DNA of 64,000 nucleotides from Simkaniaceae bacterium (GCA_028281675.1 JANQJL010000019.1:39966-103965), one strand, 5' to 3'; shown: positions 10,492 through 20,356, counted from the first letter of the stretch. Translations and numbers: made by a program. The notes: generated by a model from the letters alone, not told the origin.

Positions 10492-11151
10492 ATGGGACAA
10501 GAAATCAACCTCCTTATTAACTACCCTAAAGCCAAACGAAATATCAAAGAGCGAGGGGCTACAAAAACCGAAGAAGACAGGGCAATTGCTAGACAATTTG
10601 GAAAAGAATTTTTCGATGGTGAGCGTCGTCACGGCTATGGTGGCTTTAGCTACATGGATCGGTTTTGGACACCTGTCGTTCCTACCTTCAAAAATCATTA
10701 TCAGCTCACATCGGAAAGCTCTATCCTTGATGTCGGTGCTGCAAAGGGATTCATGCTCTATGACTTTCACCGTCTGATCCCCAACCTTAAGATTTCTGGG
10801 ATCGATATCTCTCCTTACGCGATTGAAAATGCTAAAGAAGAAGTAAAGCCCTTCCTTCAAGTTGCAAACGCCATTTCCCTTCCCTATGAGGACAATTCTT
10901 TTGACCTCGTTATCTCTATCAATACCGTTCATAATCTTGAAAAAGATGACCTTGCAAAAGCCCTCCAAGAGATTGAAAGGGTCTCGCGTAAAAATAGCTT
11001 CATTACTGTCGATGCCTATCGAAACGACGAAGAAAAAGAACTTATGTACCATTGGAATTTAACCGCAAAGACTATTATGCATGTCGAAGAGTGGAAAGCA
11101 TTTTTCAATGAAATTGGCTATACTGGCGATTACTATTGGTTTATCCCCTAA
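10492..11151 (+). CDS. Class I SAM-dependent methyltransferase
   Basis: SILDVGAAKGFMLYDF, FDLVISINTVHNL. Confidence 0.85.
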   Translation: MGQEINLLINYPKAKRNIKERGATKTEEDRAIARQFGKEFFDGERRHGYGGFSYMDRFWTPVVPTFKNHYQLTSESSILDVGAAKGFMLYDFHRLIPNLKISGIDISPYAIENAKEEVKPFLQVANAISLPYEDNSFDLVISINTVHNLEKDDLAKALQEIERVSRKNSFITVDAYRNDEEKELMYHWNLTAKTIMHVEEWKAFFNEIGYTGDYYWFIP

Positions 11152-11157
11152 GGTTAT

Positions 11158-13011
11158 ATGTTCAAGAGACAGAAAGAATACATCGCTAATATCTACAACG
11201 TCATCTTCAAAAGAAAGAAGAACGATCTCATTAAATTTCTCCTGATTTCTACACCAGCAAGTCTAACTGCTATTCTTGAAGGGGTAACGTTTGGGCTACT
11301 CCTTTGTGCCCTTTATGTATTAAATGGAAAAGGAATGGACGCCTTCAATGGAAGACCCATCCTTTCAAGAATTGCAAAACTTTTCTTTTTAGAAAATCTA
11401 TCTTCTAACCAGATGTTTATTGTGATGCTCTTAGCAGCGATTGGAGCCCAAGTTTTAAAATCCTTTATCATTTATTTCTCATCAGTGCAAGCCGCTAAAC
11501 TTAACGCAAAAATTTCATGCGAGATCCATCAGAATATTTACTCGCATATTCTCTCCTTTAATTTTCAAACAGTGAGTAATTATAGAACAGGGGGGCTTGC
11601 AACTTATGCACAAATTCCTACAACATCCATTGTCCCTCTGCTGCAAGCAGCTCACAAAATTATCATCCAGTGCTTTATCTTAGGGATGTTATCGATCGTC
11701 TTATTTAAAGTTTCTGTTCCATTAACACTCTTTTTCATTGCCTTCTTTACCATCTCAGGCTTTGCCTATAAAAAACTCCTATTAATCATTTGTAAGTACT
11801 CTGAAAACTGTGCAAACCAACTTTTAAAATTTACCAACGATATCGTTCAAGCAATCAGTGGAATTAGACTTATTCACATTTTTGGAATGCAGGGTGTGAT
11901 TTTAAAAAGAAGCCATTCTGTCATGAGTAAAATGCAGGAGTTCCAGAAGGGTAGTGCTCAGCTCCAAAGCTTACTTATTGCACTTGGAGAGGTCTTTAGT
12001 ATGATTATGATAGGGGCAACACTTGCTATTAGCTCCTTTTTCTTAGTCGTTACTCAAGAACATTCTCTCCCACTCCTTTTGACATACATTGCAACAGCAT
12101 ACCGCTTTACAACGGTTTCTCGCGAAATTCTTACCCACTTTGGAACCATAGCATCGCAAACAGGATCTATCATTAAACTGAATGACATTTTAACAACCTG
12201 CGATAAAGGATTTGAGCCCACTAACGGCTCACCAGCCCCCCCAGTAAAAAGGGAAATCACCTTTTCAAAAGTCTCTTTCAAATATCCCCAAAAAAAGGGA
12301 AGAGCTTTAGATAGAATTTCCTTAACAATCCCTCATGGGAAAATGACTGCAATTGTTGGTTTATCAGGTGCTGGGAAAACGACACTCATTAGCCTTTTAG
12401 CACGACTATTTGATCCTACACACGGAAAAATCTTAGTCGATGGTGTTAATATGACGGACTACAATATCAGAAGCTGGCGTTCAAGACTTGGTGTTGTAAC
12501 CCAAAATGCGACAATTTTTAACGATTCAGCCCGCGAAAACATCTGCTTTGGAACTCCTGCGACAGATAGCGAAATCCTTGATATTTGTAAAATCTCAGGC
12601 TGTTATGAAGTCATTAAAAATCTTCCTGCTGGACTCGACTCACCACTCGGTGAGCATGGTTATAAAATCTCAGGTGGAGAAGCACAAAGAATTGCCATTG
12701 CAAGAGCATTAATTAGAAACCCCGAGCTGATGATTCTCGATGAAGCTACGAGTAATTTAGATAGTCACAATGAGCAAATCATTCAAAAAACCATGGAAAC
12801 ATACCGCCATCAATGCACTCTCATCGTTATTGCCCATCGCCTTTCCACTATTACCTCTGCTGATCAAATCGTTGTCCTTGATAAGGGAAAAGTCATTGAA
12901 ACAGGGACGCATGAAGAACTTTTAGATAACGATGAGGGTTATGCTTATCTTTGGAAGTTACAGTCCAAAAAGAAGGATGAAAACAAACTTTTGCAGTTAA
13001 GTGCAAAATAA
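11158..13011 (+). CDS. ABC transporter, fused permease and ATPase (MsbA-like)
   Basis: Walker A GLSGAGKTT, signature SGGEAQRIAIARAL, Walker B LMILDEATSNLD, six hydrophobic segments. Confidence 0.93.
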   Translation: MFKRQKEYIANIYNVIFKRKKNDLIKFLLISTPASLTAILEGVTFGLLLCALYVLNGKGMDAFNGRPILSRIAKLFFLENLSSNQMFIVMLLAAIGAQVLKSFIIYFSSVQAAKLNAKISCEIHQNIYSHILSFNFQTVSNYRTGGLATYAQIPTTSIVPLLQAAHKIIIQCFILGMLSIVLFKVSVPLTLFFIAFFTISGFAYKKLLLIICKYSENCANQLLKFTNDIVQAISGIRLIHIFGMQGVILKRSHSVMSKMQEFQKGSAQLQSLLIALGEVFSMIMIGATLAISSFFLVVTQEHSLPLLLTYIATAYRFTTVSREILTHFGTIASQTGSIIKLNDILTTCDKGFEPTNGSPAPPVKREITFSKVSFKYPQKKGRALDRISLTIPHGKMTAIVGLSGAGKTTLISLLARLFDPTHGKILVDGVNMTDYNIRSWRSRLGVVTQNATIFNDSARENICFGTPATDSEILDICKISGCYEVIKNLPAGLDSPLGEHGYKISGGEAQRIAIARALIRNPELMILDEATSNLDSHNEQIIQKTMETYRHQCTLIVIAHRLSTITSADQIVVLDKGKVIETGTHEELLDNDEGYAYLWKLQSKKKDENKLLQLSAK

Positions 13012-13083
13012 GCCCACTAAAATTCTTATTGAATTCATTAGGAGATTCGGTAAAATCAGGATAGATAGTACCTCTCATTTAAA

Positions 13084-13160
13084 GCCCAAGGTGAGCGGTG
13101 ATTATGATAGATTTTTGATGATAAGCAAGGTGCAAAATCCGGAGCTTGGTTGAAAAACTC
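13084..13160. repeat. Short dispersed palindrome-derived repeat (copy 1; related copy at 59881-59965)
   Basis: atagatttttgatgataagcaaggtgcaaaatccggagcttgg against atagatttttgattctaagcaagttgcaaaatcggaagcttgg (38 of 43 by eye). Confidence 0.75.
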
Positions 13161-13220
13161 TGCTCTGTATAAAGCTATGCCTTTTAGTGTAATCCAAAGC
13201 AAAAGATATAATAAGCGCTC

Positions 13221-14432
13221 ATGAAGTTCCAAATTATCAATGTGATGTGGGGCGAAAACTACATCAAAACTTTCCTTGAGCTCTCTCTACCAACTCAATT
13301 TTCTACAGGAAATTTATTTGATTTAAAAACCAAGCCTTCCTATGTCATTTATACCAATAAAGAAGGGAAGAAACAAATTCAAAGCTCTCCGATCTACCAA
13401 TCCTTAGAATCTACATGTACAGTTGATTTTAGACTTATTCATCTCAAAAAGGGTTGGTGTCCCTTTGGTATGATGATGAAATGTCAAAAACATTCGATTA
13501 AAGAGTCAAAAAAATCCAAATCCCCCCTTGTCTTTCTTGCCCCAGACTGTATTCTCTCCTCTGGAGTTTTTTGCTATATTGAAGATGCTCTTAACAAAGG
13601 AGTGCGTCTAATTGCCATTTGCTCTTCAAGAATGTCATTAGAAAGCTATCGAGAGGTTATAAAAACCAAAGAAGGGAAGGATGAAATTGTAGACTGGGAT
13701 TCAAAAAGCCTTGCAAAAATCACAGTAAAAAATCTTCACCACCGAGCTAAGTGTCTCATCATGAAAGAAAACCAGATCAGTAATCACCCAAGCCACATGT
13801 ATTGGCAACTTGATGAGAACAATTTATTTGGGAAGGCCTACCATTTGCATCCCCTTCTTATCTGGCCCAGAAATCTGAACGTTTTACCAAAATTTTCGAT
13901 CGATGGAAAAAAATTCTTGGAGGAAATTTGTCCCAATTTTGAAGAGTGGGAAGTCATTACTGATTGCAGTAAGATTTCCTTATTTGAAGTATCAAGTAAT
14001 AAACAGTTTCAAGATGACTTCACTCTCCCACTTGACAAGATTACATTTAACGAATGGCTTAAACATAACGTCTCAGATTCTCATCACTTTTTCTTTAAAC
14101 ATCAGATCATTCTTGGAGATGGTAATTGGAAACCAGAATGGGATAAAGTTATTGAGCAAGCACTTCTTCAAATCAAACGATTAAGCACTCTACCACCAAG
14201 ACCTGTTACTCGTTCACCTTTAGTCAAAAAGAGATTCAAATGGTCATTTAGGCTCAAATGGTCATTTAGATTCAAATGGTCATTTCTCCAATTTTTTAAG
14301 TGGTATGGAACGCTATTTTATTATATAATTATAGGTCGAAAGAAAGTGACGATAAAAAAAATCAAGTACCATTTTCGTTATTTACTTGTACATAAAAGGT
14401 TTCCAACTCATACATTAAAAAGACCGCCTTAA
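13221..14432 (+). CDS. Conserved hypothetical protein, possible glycosyltransferase; paralog of 15642-16823
   Basis: Near-colinear with the second copy: M(K/N)xQIINVxWGExYIKTFLELSLPTQFS, SHxYWQLDENN, FHLHPLLIWPR, EEWEVITDCSKISLFE. Confidence 0.75.
   Translation: MKFQIINVMWGENYIKTFLELSLPTQFSTGNLFDLKTKPSYVIYTNKEGKKQIQSSPIYQSLESTCTVDFRLIHLKKGWCPFGMMMKCQKHSIKESKKSKSPLVFLAPDCILSSGVFCYIEDALNKGVRLIAICSSRMSLESYREVIKTKEGKDEIVDWDSKSLAKITVKNLHHRAKCLIMKENQISNHPSHMYWQLDENNLFGKAYHLHPLLIWPRNLNVLPKFSIDGKKFLEEICPNFEEWEVITDCSKISLFEVSSNKQFQDDFTLPLDKITFNEWLKHNVSDSHHFFFKHQIILGDGNWKPEWDKVIEQALLQIKRLSTLPPRPVTRSPLVKKRFKWSFRLKWSFRFKWSFLQFFKWYGTLFYYIIIGRKKVTIKKIKYHFRYLLVHKRFPTHTLKRPP
14235..14288 (+). repeat. Three 18-bp tandem repeats inside the 13221 ORF
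   Basis: ttcaaatggtcatttagg / ctcaaatggtcatttaga / ttcaaatggtcatttctc, encoding FKWSFR-LKWSFR-FKWSFL. Confidence 0.9.
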
Positions 14433-14589
14433 AACCTGGAGATAAGATATTCTTTAAAACGCTCGCTCCAATATTCAAAAAATTCACAAATAAAATAAGA
14501 GAAGCCCTCCTTCATCCAAAGTAAACTTTCCCCTTTTCTCAAATGAATACCTCATATAAAATGAGCATTATTTACTTACTTACTCCTTT

Positions 14590-15555
14590 ATGAAAAAAAA
14601 CATTCTTATTATCGGCTCTCATGGTTTCATAGGGAAGCACTTAGCGAAATCCATTCAACCTAAATACTATACCTCTAGAAAAGGTGGACCCTACACACTT
14701 GATCTTGCAAAACCCAGCCTAAAGACCCTCCCTCTTAATGAAATTTCTCATGGGATCATCGCTGCAGCTTGTACAAACATTCCTTACTGCGAAAAATTCC
14801 CTCAAGAAACCCACCAAATCAATGTGCAGGGAACCCTTGATGTTGTAAAAGAGCTTGTTGACCATGGCACTTTTCCAATCGTCTTATCATCCGATTATGT
14901 TTTTGATGGAGTTAAAGGTGATTATACAGAAGCGTCTCCCCTTTCCCCTATCAATAGCTATGGAAAGCAAAAAGCTGAGCTTGAATGTCGTATTGGAGAA
15001 ATAACAAATGGAAACCATCTAATCCTCCGCTTATCGAAAATTTATTCTCTTGAAAGAGATGATGGAACCCTTCTGGACGAAATGGCAAGTACCTTGAATA
15101 AGGGATTGCCTTTACAGGTGGCTACCGATCAAATTTTTTGCCCTCTATCGATTATTGATCTTGTTAAAATTGTTTTGCAGCTTATCGAAAATAACCATGT
15201 AGGCCTTTATAATTTAGGAAGCTTAGACAAAGTGAGTCGCTTTCACTTAGCTAAAACACTGGCAAGCGCATTGAAGCTCCCTTCTACAAAAGTCATTCCA
15301 ATTCAGCTAAATAGTTTAAATCCATCATTCTCTCGACCTCTAAACACCTCTCTATGTTCTGAGAAAATTTTCAACCTTCTTGACTATACTCCGCTATCTG
15401 TCAAGCAGGCTATTACAACCATTGCTAATAATTTCAAATGCAAAGAAAATTGTACACGTTCAGAGGGTGTGTTCCCTATGAAACCAGGGGATAGTGCCAC
15501 AGATTTCGAAGCCAACGACGACCCCATAGCCGCAGGCGCTATAGGGGAGAAGTAG
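14590..15555 (+). CDS. RmlD-like dTDP-4-dehydrorhamnose reductase/SDR with C-terminal tail encoded by a palindromic element
   Basis: IIGSHGFIGKHLA, SSDYVFDG, SYGKQKAELE. Residues after about ..NNFKCKEN come from the element at 15451-15617. Confidence 0.85.
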   Translation: MKKNILIIGSHGFIGKHLAKSIQPKYYTSRKGGPYTLDLAKPSLKTLPLNEISHGIIAAACTNIPYCEKFPQETHQINVQGTLDVVKELVDHGTFPIVLSSDYVFDGVKGDYTEASPLSPINSYGKQKAELECRIGEITNGNHLILRLSKIYSLERDDGTLLDEMASTLNKGLPLQVATDQIFCPLSIIDLVKIVLQLIENNHVGLYNLGSLDKVSRFHLAKTLASALKLPSTKVIPIQLNSLNPSFSRPLNTSLCSEKIFNLLDYTPLSVKQAITTIANNFKCKENCTRSEGVFPMKPGDSATDFEANDDPIAAGAIGEK

Positions 15556-15617
15556 GATTTGAAAGATGGGGTGCTATAACCTGTTTCATAGGAGATCAAG
15601 CCTGGTGAACGCGTACA
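15451..15617. mobile_element. 167-bp non-autonomous palindromic element, family P1 copy 1
   Basis: Imperfect terminal inverted repeats TGTACACGTTCA...TGAACGCGTACA extending inward; 6-bp direct repeat GAAAAT at 15445-15450 and 15618-15623. Confidence 0.92.
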
Positions 15618-15641
15618 GAAAATTAACGGAAAACATATTAA

Positions 15642-16823
15642 ATGAACCTTCAGATTATTAACGTTGTATGGGGAGAAAAGTATATAAAGACTTTTCTAGA
15701 GCTATCATTACCTACACAGTTCTCAAAAGGAAACCTCGCAGAATTAAAGGATAAACCGAAATATATCATTTATACCGACGAAATCGGAAAATCTCAAATC
15801 ACATCTTCTTCTCATTATAAAAAGCTTGAGAGTGCTTGCGATGTTATTTTTAGGGTAATCCGAATTAAGAAAAATGAGTGTTCTTTTAAGGTAATGTTGA
15901 AATGCCATTCAGATTCTATAAGGGAAGCAAATGCGACAAGCTCTCCTATTGTTTTTATTTCTCCCGATTGCATTTTCTCTACAGGAGTCTTTACCTATCT
16001 TGAAGAAGCCCTAAATCGAGGAATAAGGCTCCTAGCCATTTGCTCCACACGAATGTCCTTGGATAAATATAAGAATATTATAGAGGAAAAAGAAAAAAAA
16101 GATGGACAAGATATCGTCAGTTGGTCTTCGCGAGAACTTGCCACAATAACTGTTCAAAACCTACATTACCGAGCAAAGTGTCTCTTTATAAAAGCTGGTC
16201 ATATCAGTGCCCACCCTAGCCACATCTATTGGCAACTTGATGAGAATAATATCCTTGCAAAAGCTTTTCACCTTCATCCTCTACTCATTTGGCCAAGAGA
16301 ACACAATGCCTTACCAAAAATTTCTACTGATGGGAAAAATTTTCTAGAAAAAATTTGCCCCAATTATGACGAGTGGGAAGTTATCACCGACTGCAGCAAA
16401 ATCTCACTATTTGAAATCTCTAGCGACCAACAATTTACTGACGATTTTACCCATCCAATCAACAAGTTTACTTTAAGAAGGTGGGAAAAGACCCATGTTT
16501 CTCCATCCCATCATTACTTTATTAAAAAGAATATCATCCTTGGAAATAGTATTGAAAAGCCTGAATGGGAAAAGATTATTCGTGATGCAAATTTCGAATT
16601 AAAATCCCTTAGAAACATTTCTAATAAAGCTTTGTATATAGGCTTTCTTCAGTCATATTTGAACGTTATTAAATGGTATATCCAAACTTTTCTTCTTGTG
16701 ATATCAGGAAAGAAAAAGGCACCTCTAAAGAAAGCTTTTTCTCACCTTCGCTTCTTTATTTGTCATAAAGCTATCCCATCCCATGTTGGACTATTTAAAC
16801 CCAAAACACCCAAACACAAATGA
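15642..16823 (+). CDS. Conserved hypothetical protein, paralog of 13221-14432
   Basis: Extended similarity to the 13221 protein along its length. Confidence 0.75.
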   Translation: MNLQIINVVWGEKYIKTFLELSLPTQFSKGNLAELKDKPKYIIYTDEIGKSQITSSSHYKKLESACDVIFRVIRIKKNECSFKVMLKCHSDSIREANATSSPIVFISPDCIFSTGVFTYLEEALNRGIRLLAICSTRMSLDKYKNIIEEKEKKDGQDIVSWSSRELATITVQNLHYRAKCLFIKAGHISAHPSHIYWQLDENNILAKAFHLHPLLIWPREHNALPKISTDGKNFLEKICPNYDEWEVITDCSKISLFEISSDQQFTDDFTHPINKFTLRRWEKTHVSPSHHYFIKKNIILGNSIEKPEWEKIIRDANFELKSLRNISNKALYIGFLQSYLNVIKWYIQTFLLVISGKKKAPLKKAFSHLRFFICHKAIPSHVGLFKPKTPKHK

Positions 16824-16939
16824 CCCCCTAACATTTTTATTTACGAGCCTTAAAGAGGCACTCGCAAAATTCCCTTTCCTCAAAATGAAGTCCTCACTTA
16901 AAATTGGATTTCAGAGTTCAAATATAATAGGAATACTAA

Positions 16940-17599
16940 ATGGATCAATTAGACGAGAAAACAGCATGGGACGAGACAACAAAACTCTTATCGAACCACA
17001 CCTATAAATTTGGTCCCCATTGGTCCTTTAATTTCCGCAACGACCCCAAACGCCTTGGTTTTGTCTTATCTCGGTATAAATTTTCTTCAAAAATGCTTGG
17101 AAAAAGAGACCACGTCCTAGAGCTAGGATGTAGTGATGGGATCGGAACATCAATCTTAGGAGAAAATACTGAGAACTATACGGGAGTTGATCTTGATGAA
17201 CCAGCTCTTGAAAGTGCAAAAATTAATTTTTCTGAATACTCTTTTATTCATGATGATTTTATGGGGGAATCGTACGGATTATTTGACGGTGTTGTGAGTC
17301 TCGATGTTGTCGAACATATTCTCCCAGAGTACGAAGACCTCTACTGTGAAACCGTAGTAAAAAACTTATCAGAAAACGGTATTGCTGTGATTGGAACACC
17401 CAATGTCACCGCTTCCCCTTATGCTTCTAAGGCTAGTGAATTAGGGCACGTCAATCTTTATTCTCAAGAAAGGCTCGTGAGTAAACTTAAAGAATATTTC
17501 CATCAGGTCCTCCCATTTGGAATGAATGATGAGACTGTTCATACCGGATTTAGTTCGATGTCACATTACTTAGTGTGCGTTGCTTGCCATAAAAAATAG
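16940..17599 (+). CDS. Class I SAM-dependent methyltransferase (paralog of 18442-19125)
   Basis: DHVLELGCSDGIGTSIL, GVVSLDVVEHI, IAVIGTPN. Confidence 0.88.
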   Translation: MDQLDEKTAWDETTKLLSNHTYKFGPHWSFNFRNDPKRLGFVLSRYKFSSKMLGKRDHVLELGCSDGIGTSILGENTENYTGVDLDEPALESAKINFSEYSFIHDDFMGESYGLFDGVVSLDVVEHILPEYEDLYCETVVKNLSENGIAVIGTPNVTASPYASKASELGHVNLYSQERLVSKLKEYFHQVLPFGMNDETVHTGFSSMSHYLVCVACHKK

Positions 17600-17610
17600 A
17601 GGTTTTAATA

Positions 17611-18428
17611 TGATTGATATTGAGCATTTTAGTGAAAAGGGGTGGGTCGTTATCGACTTTGTTGACCCTACTCCTGTTTTTAAAGCAAGAGAAGCTCTAC
17701 AAGCTCACCTTTCTGAGCTACTCGAGAAAACAACTACCCTTGAAGATTACCATAAAGTTGTTGATGAAGATAGCCTTCATACTAAAATTCAGATAAAGAT
17801 GACTGAATTCTTCAGAAAAAACAAGTTTGGGAAACCAATCATCGAAGCTCAACTCTCTTTACTTAAACCATTTGTAGGATTGGATCTTTTTGTTCAACGG
17901 AATCCCTATTTAAGAATGGCTCGTCCGGGAAAACCTCAAGACAATATTGGTTACCATAGAGATACCTACTATGGAGGCTCTCCATACGAACTCTCTATTT
18001 TGGTCCCTTATGTAGACATTGCAGCTCCCTCAGCTCTACAAGTCATGACAGGTTCCCACACCCTCCCCGAAGATTATTTTCCCACAACACAAATTAAAAA
18101 TCCCGACACAAACGTTCAAAAAGGGTCTCCAAAACACCAACTTGGCTTCTTATATGCTCCAAAAGTTATGGATTCATCGATTGAAAAACAGATGCTTGCT
18201 GTCCCTTTGAAAGTTGGACAAGCCATTGCATTTAGCCTCTCAACAGTCCATGGATGTGTTGTCAATAAAGGAAAGGCAACTAGATGGAGCTCTGACATTC
18301 GGGTAATGAACGCTTTTGCTCCTGTCGATTTAAGTGCAAGACCTGACTATTATGAACCTCTTTGCAGCTCTTCTATTACTTCTCAAGCAAAAGATTACTT
18401 TTTAGCATCACAAAACCACTCAAGTTAG
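17611..18428 (+). CDS. Phytanoyl-CoA dioxygenase (PhyH)-like 2OG-Fe(II) oxygenase
   Basis: GYHRDTYYGGSPYELSILVPYVDI, LQVMTGSHTLPEDYF, TVHGCVVNKGKATRWSSDIRV; ATG at 17611 preferred over the 17580 start. Confidence 0.8.
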
Positions 18429-18441
18429 GATCACAAAATAG

Positions 18442-19125
18442 ATGAAAGAAACAAAATCAAATTGGGCATGCGTAACCGAAAAACTGATGCAAAAAACCCC
18501 TGAAATTAACTTAGGGAGATATGCTTCTTATTGGTTTCATAAAACTCCAAGAAGAGTCCTTTATTCTATGTCTTACTATAAATTTGCGGCTAAGATGATT
18601 GGAACTGGTAAAAGGGTCCTTGATGTAGGATGCAACGAAGGGCTGGGTACTTTTCTCATAGGAAAAGAGTGTGGATTTGCAAAGGGTGTGGATTTTGACG
18701 AAGAAGCAATTCTCCAAGCCAAAAAAAACTTTCCCGAAGAATTTGTTGATTTTGAAGCCAGCGACTTCCTTGATAGTTCAGAAAGTGAAAAATGGGATGC
18801 CATTATCAACTTTGATGTTGTTGAACATATTATGCCAGAAAATGCTACTCACTTTTTTGCAGGAATAGCAAAACATTTAACTCCTGAAGGAATAGCGATT
18901 ATAGGAACACCCAGTAAAATCTCCCAAGAGTTTGCTTCAAAAGTTTCCAAGAAAGGGCATGTAAATATCTATTCCCATGACCGTCTAGAAGAAGAAATGC
19001 GGAAGCACTTCGATTGCGTTTTCATGTTTGCAGCAAATGATGAAGTGATCCATACAGGATATCTCCCCCTTGCACACTACTTTATTACCGTTGGATGCAA
19101 GAAGAAATCAACTACCCCTTCCTAA
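18442..19125 (+). CDS. Class I SAM-dependent methyltransferase
   Basis: KRVLDVGCNEGLGTFLI, INFDVVEHIMPE, IAIIGTPS; last codons abut the tnpB element. Confidence 0.88.
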   Translation: MKETKSNWACVTEKLMQKTPEINLGRYASYWFHKTPRRVLYSMSYYKFAAKMIGTGKRVLDVGCNEGLGTFLIGKECGFAKGVDFDEEAILQAKKNFPEEFVDFEASDFLDSSESEKWDAIINFDVVEHIMPENATHFFAGIAKHLTPEGIAIIGTPSKISQEFASKVSKKGHVNIYSHDRLEEEMRKHFDCVFMFAANDEVIHTGYLPLAHYFITVGCKKKSTTPS

Positions 19126-19134
19126 AGGAAGGAG
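19115..19134. repeat. Hairpin at the 3' end of the tnpB element
   Basis: CCCCTTCC-TAAA-GGAAGGAG; contains the tnpB stop codon; similar hairpin at the opposite end (20307-20348). Confidence 0.7.
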
Positions 19135-20294
19135 CTTGTAGCTAGCTCATTTGCTGCTACCATAGGCACGTTGACAGGTGCCCTTGCTGAGACAACAGAC
19201 TCGGCAAGCTTGCAGTGATTGACCGCTGCATTGCGATCGCTGTGCTGATAGCTTCCACAGCTTAAACATTTAAAGAGGTGCTTTTTCCTAATACCGAGAG
19301 ATCTACATTGAGAACAGGTCAAAGAGGAATATTCTGGTCTTACATAGACAACTTCAATCCCTTGCCCCTCTGCTTTATACTCCACAAATTGCTGAAGCTC
19401 TCTCCAAGGCCAGCGGTGCAGACGGGTACGCATCCGCTTATTTCCTTTGATTCTCTTCCGAATGTTTTTCAAGTCTTCCAAGGCAATCACATTGGTTTGA
19501 CACGATATTGCCTCTTCTATAAGGGCTTTGCTCACGCGATGATTGGTCTCTTTGACGCGGCGGCTCTCTTTGCCAGAGATTCTTTTCAGGCACCTTTTGG
19601 CTGCCTTAGAACCGTTGGACTGAAGTTTTCTTCGTCGATCAAGAAATCGATCTCGTTCTGCTCTAAGTTTCCCTCCTCCATAAATGGTGCCGTTAGAGGT
19701 CACGGCAATATTATTCTCCCCCAAATCGATCCCCAAAAATGTCCCTTCTTTTTTAAGGGGCATCTCGGGAATATCAAGCACAAGATGGAAAAACCATCTC
19801 TTTCCTCTTCGAACCAGCTCTCCTTCTTTGATCTTTCCCTCTTCAAGGTATTTTTTCTGATGGGCTCCTATCTGAAACGAGCATTTGATCCGCTTGTGTA
19901 TAGAGAAAAGGGACAACGTCTCCCCTTTAAGGGTAAAGGTGCGTGCACAGTAATGGATACTAGACGTTTCTTTAAATGTAATCTTAGGAACCTCTTGATT
20001 TCTTCTGATCTTAAGCACTTTGTAACTACTGCAAACTTTTCGAAGAGCATTACACACCATCTGGGATCCCAGTTGCGGAATTTCCTCTCTTACCTTAGAA
20101 TAGCAGATATTATGGAGAGCAACACGGTTCCAACAACGGTTTTCTTGAGCATAAGCAGCAGCGACATTGCACCCCTCAGCAAACAGTTTCTCCGTTTGCA
20201 AAAGAGCCTCAGAGCTTTCCTCAGAAAGGATCAGTTTAAGAGAGATGGTTCTTTTCATGGAAATTATTTTAAAATAAGACTGCAATCTAAACAA
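19122..20294 (-). CDS. tnpB: IS200/IS605-family OrfB / TnpB RNA-guided nuclease
   Basis: GIDLGENNIAV (catalytic D), IALEDLKNI (E), CSQC..CLSCG zinc finger, HSDRNAAVNH (D). Likely start at an internal MKRTISLK. Confidence 0.92.
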   Translation of the reverse strand: MFRLQSYFKIISMKRTISLKLILSEESSEALLQTEKLFAEGCNVAAAYAQENRCWNRVALHNICYSKVREEIPQLGSQMVCNALRKVCSSYKVLKIRRNQEVPKITFKETSSIHYCARTFTLKGETLSLFSIHKRIKCSFQIGAHQKKYLEEGKIKEGELVRRGKRWFFHLVLDIPEMPLKKEGTFLGIDLGENNIAVTSNGTIYGGGKLRAERDRFLDRRRKLQSNGSKAAKRCLKRISGKESRRVKETNHRVSKALIEEAISCQTNVIALEDLKNIRKRIKGNKRMRTRLHRWPWRELQQFVEYKAEGQGIEVVYVRPEYSSLTCSQCRSLGIRKKHLFKCLSCGSYQHSDRNAAVNHCKLAESVVSARAPVNVPMVAANELATSSFL

Positions 20295-20356
20295 CTTAAA
20301 AAGGAGCGACGCTTCCTCCCCTACCTAAAGGAAGGGGTATCCGCGTCGACAATTTG

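Larger units (their letters stand above)
19100..20350 (-). mobile_element. Lone tnpB element (no tnpA in the window), approximate ends
   Basis: tnpB flanked at both sides by hairpins sharing CCTAAAGGAAGG; outer boundaries not resolved. Confidence 0.7.

Noticed and set aside
10432-11052. 206-aa minus-strand ORF
   Set aside because: Antisense to the 10492 methyltransferase, which has clear motifs.
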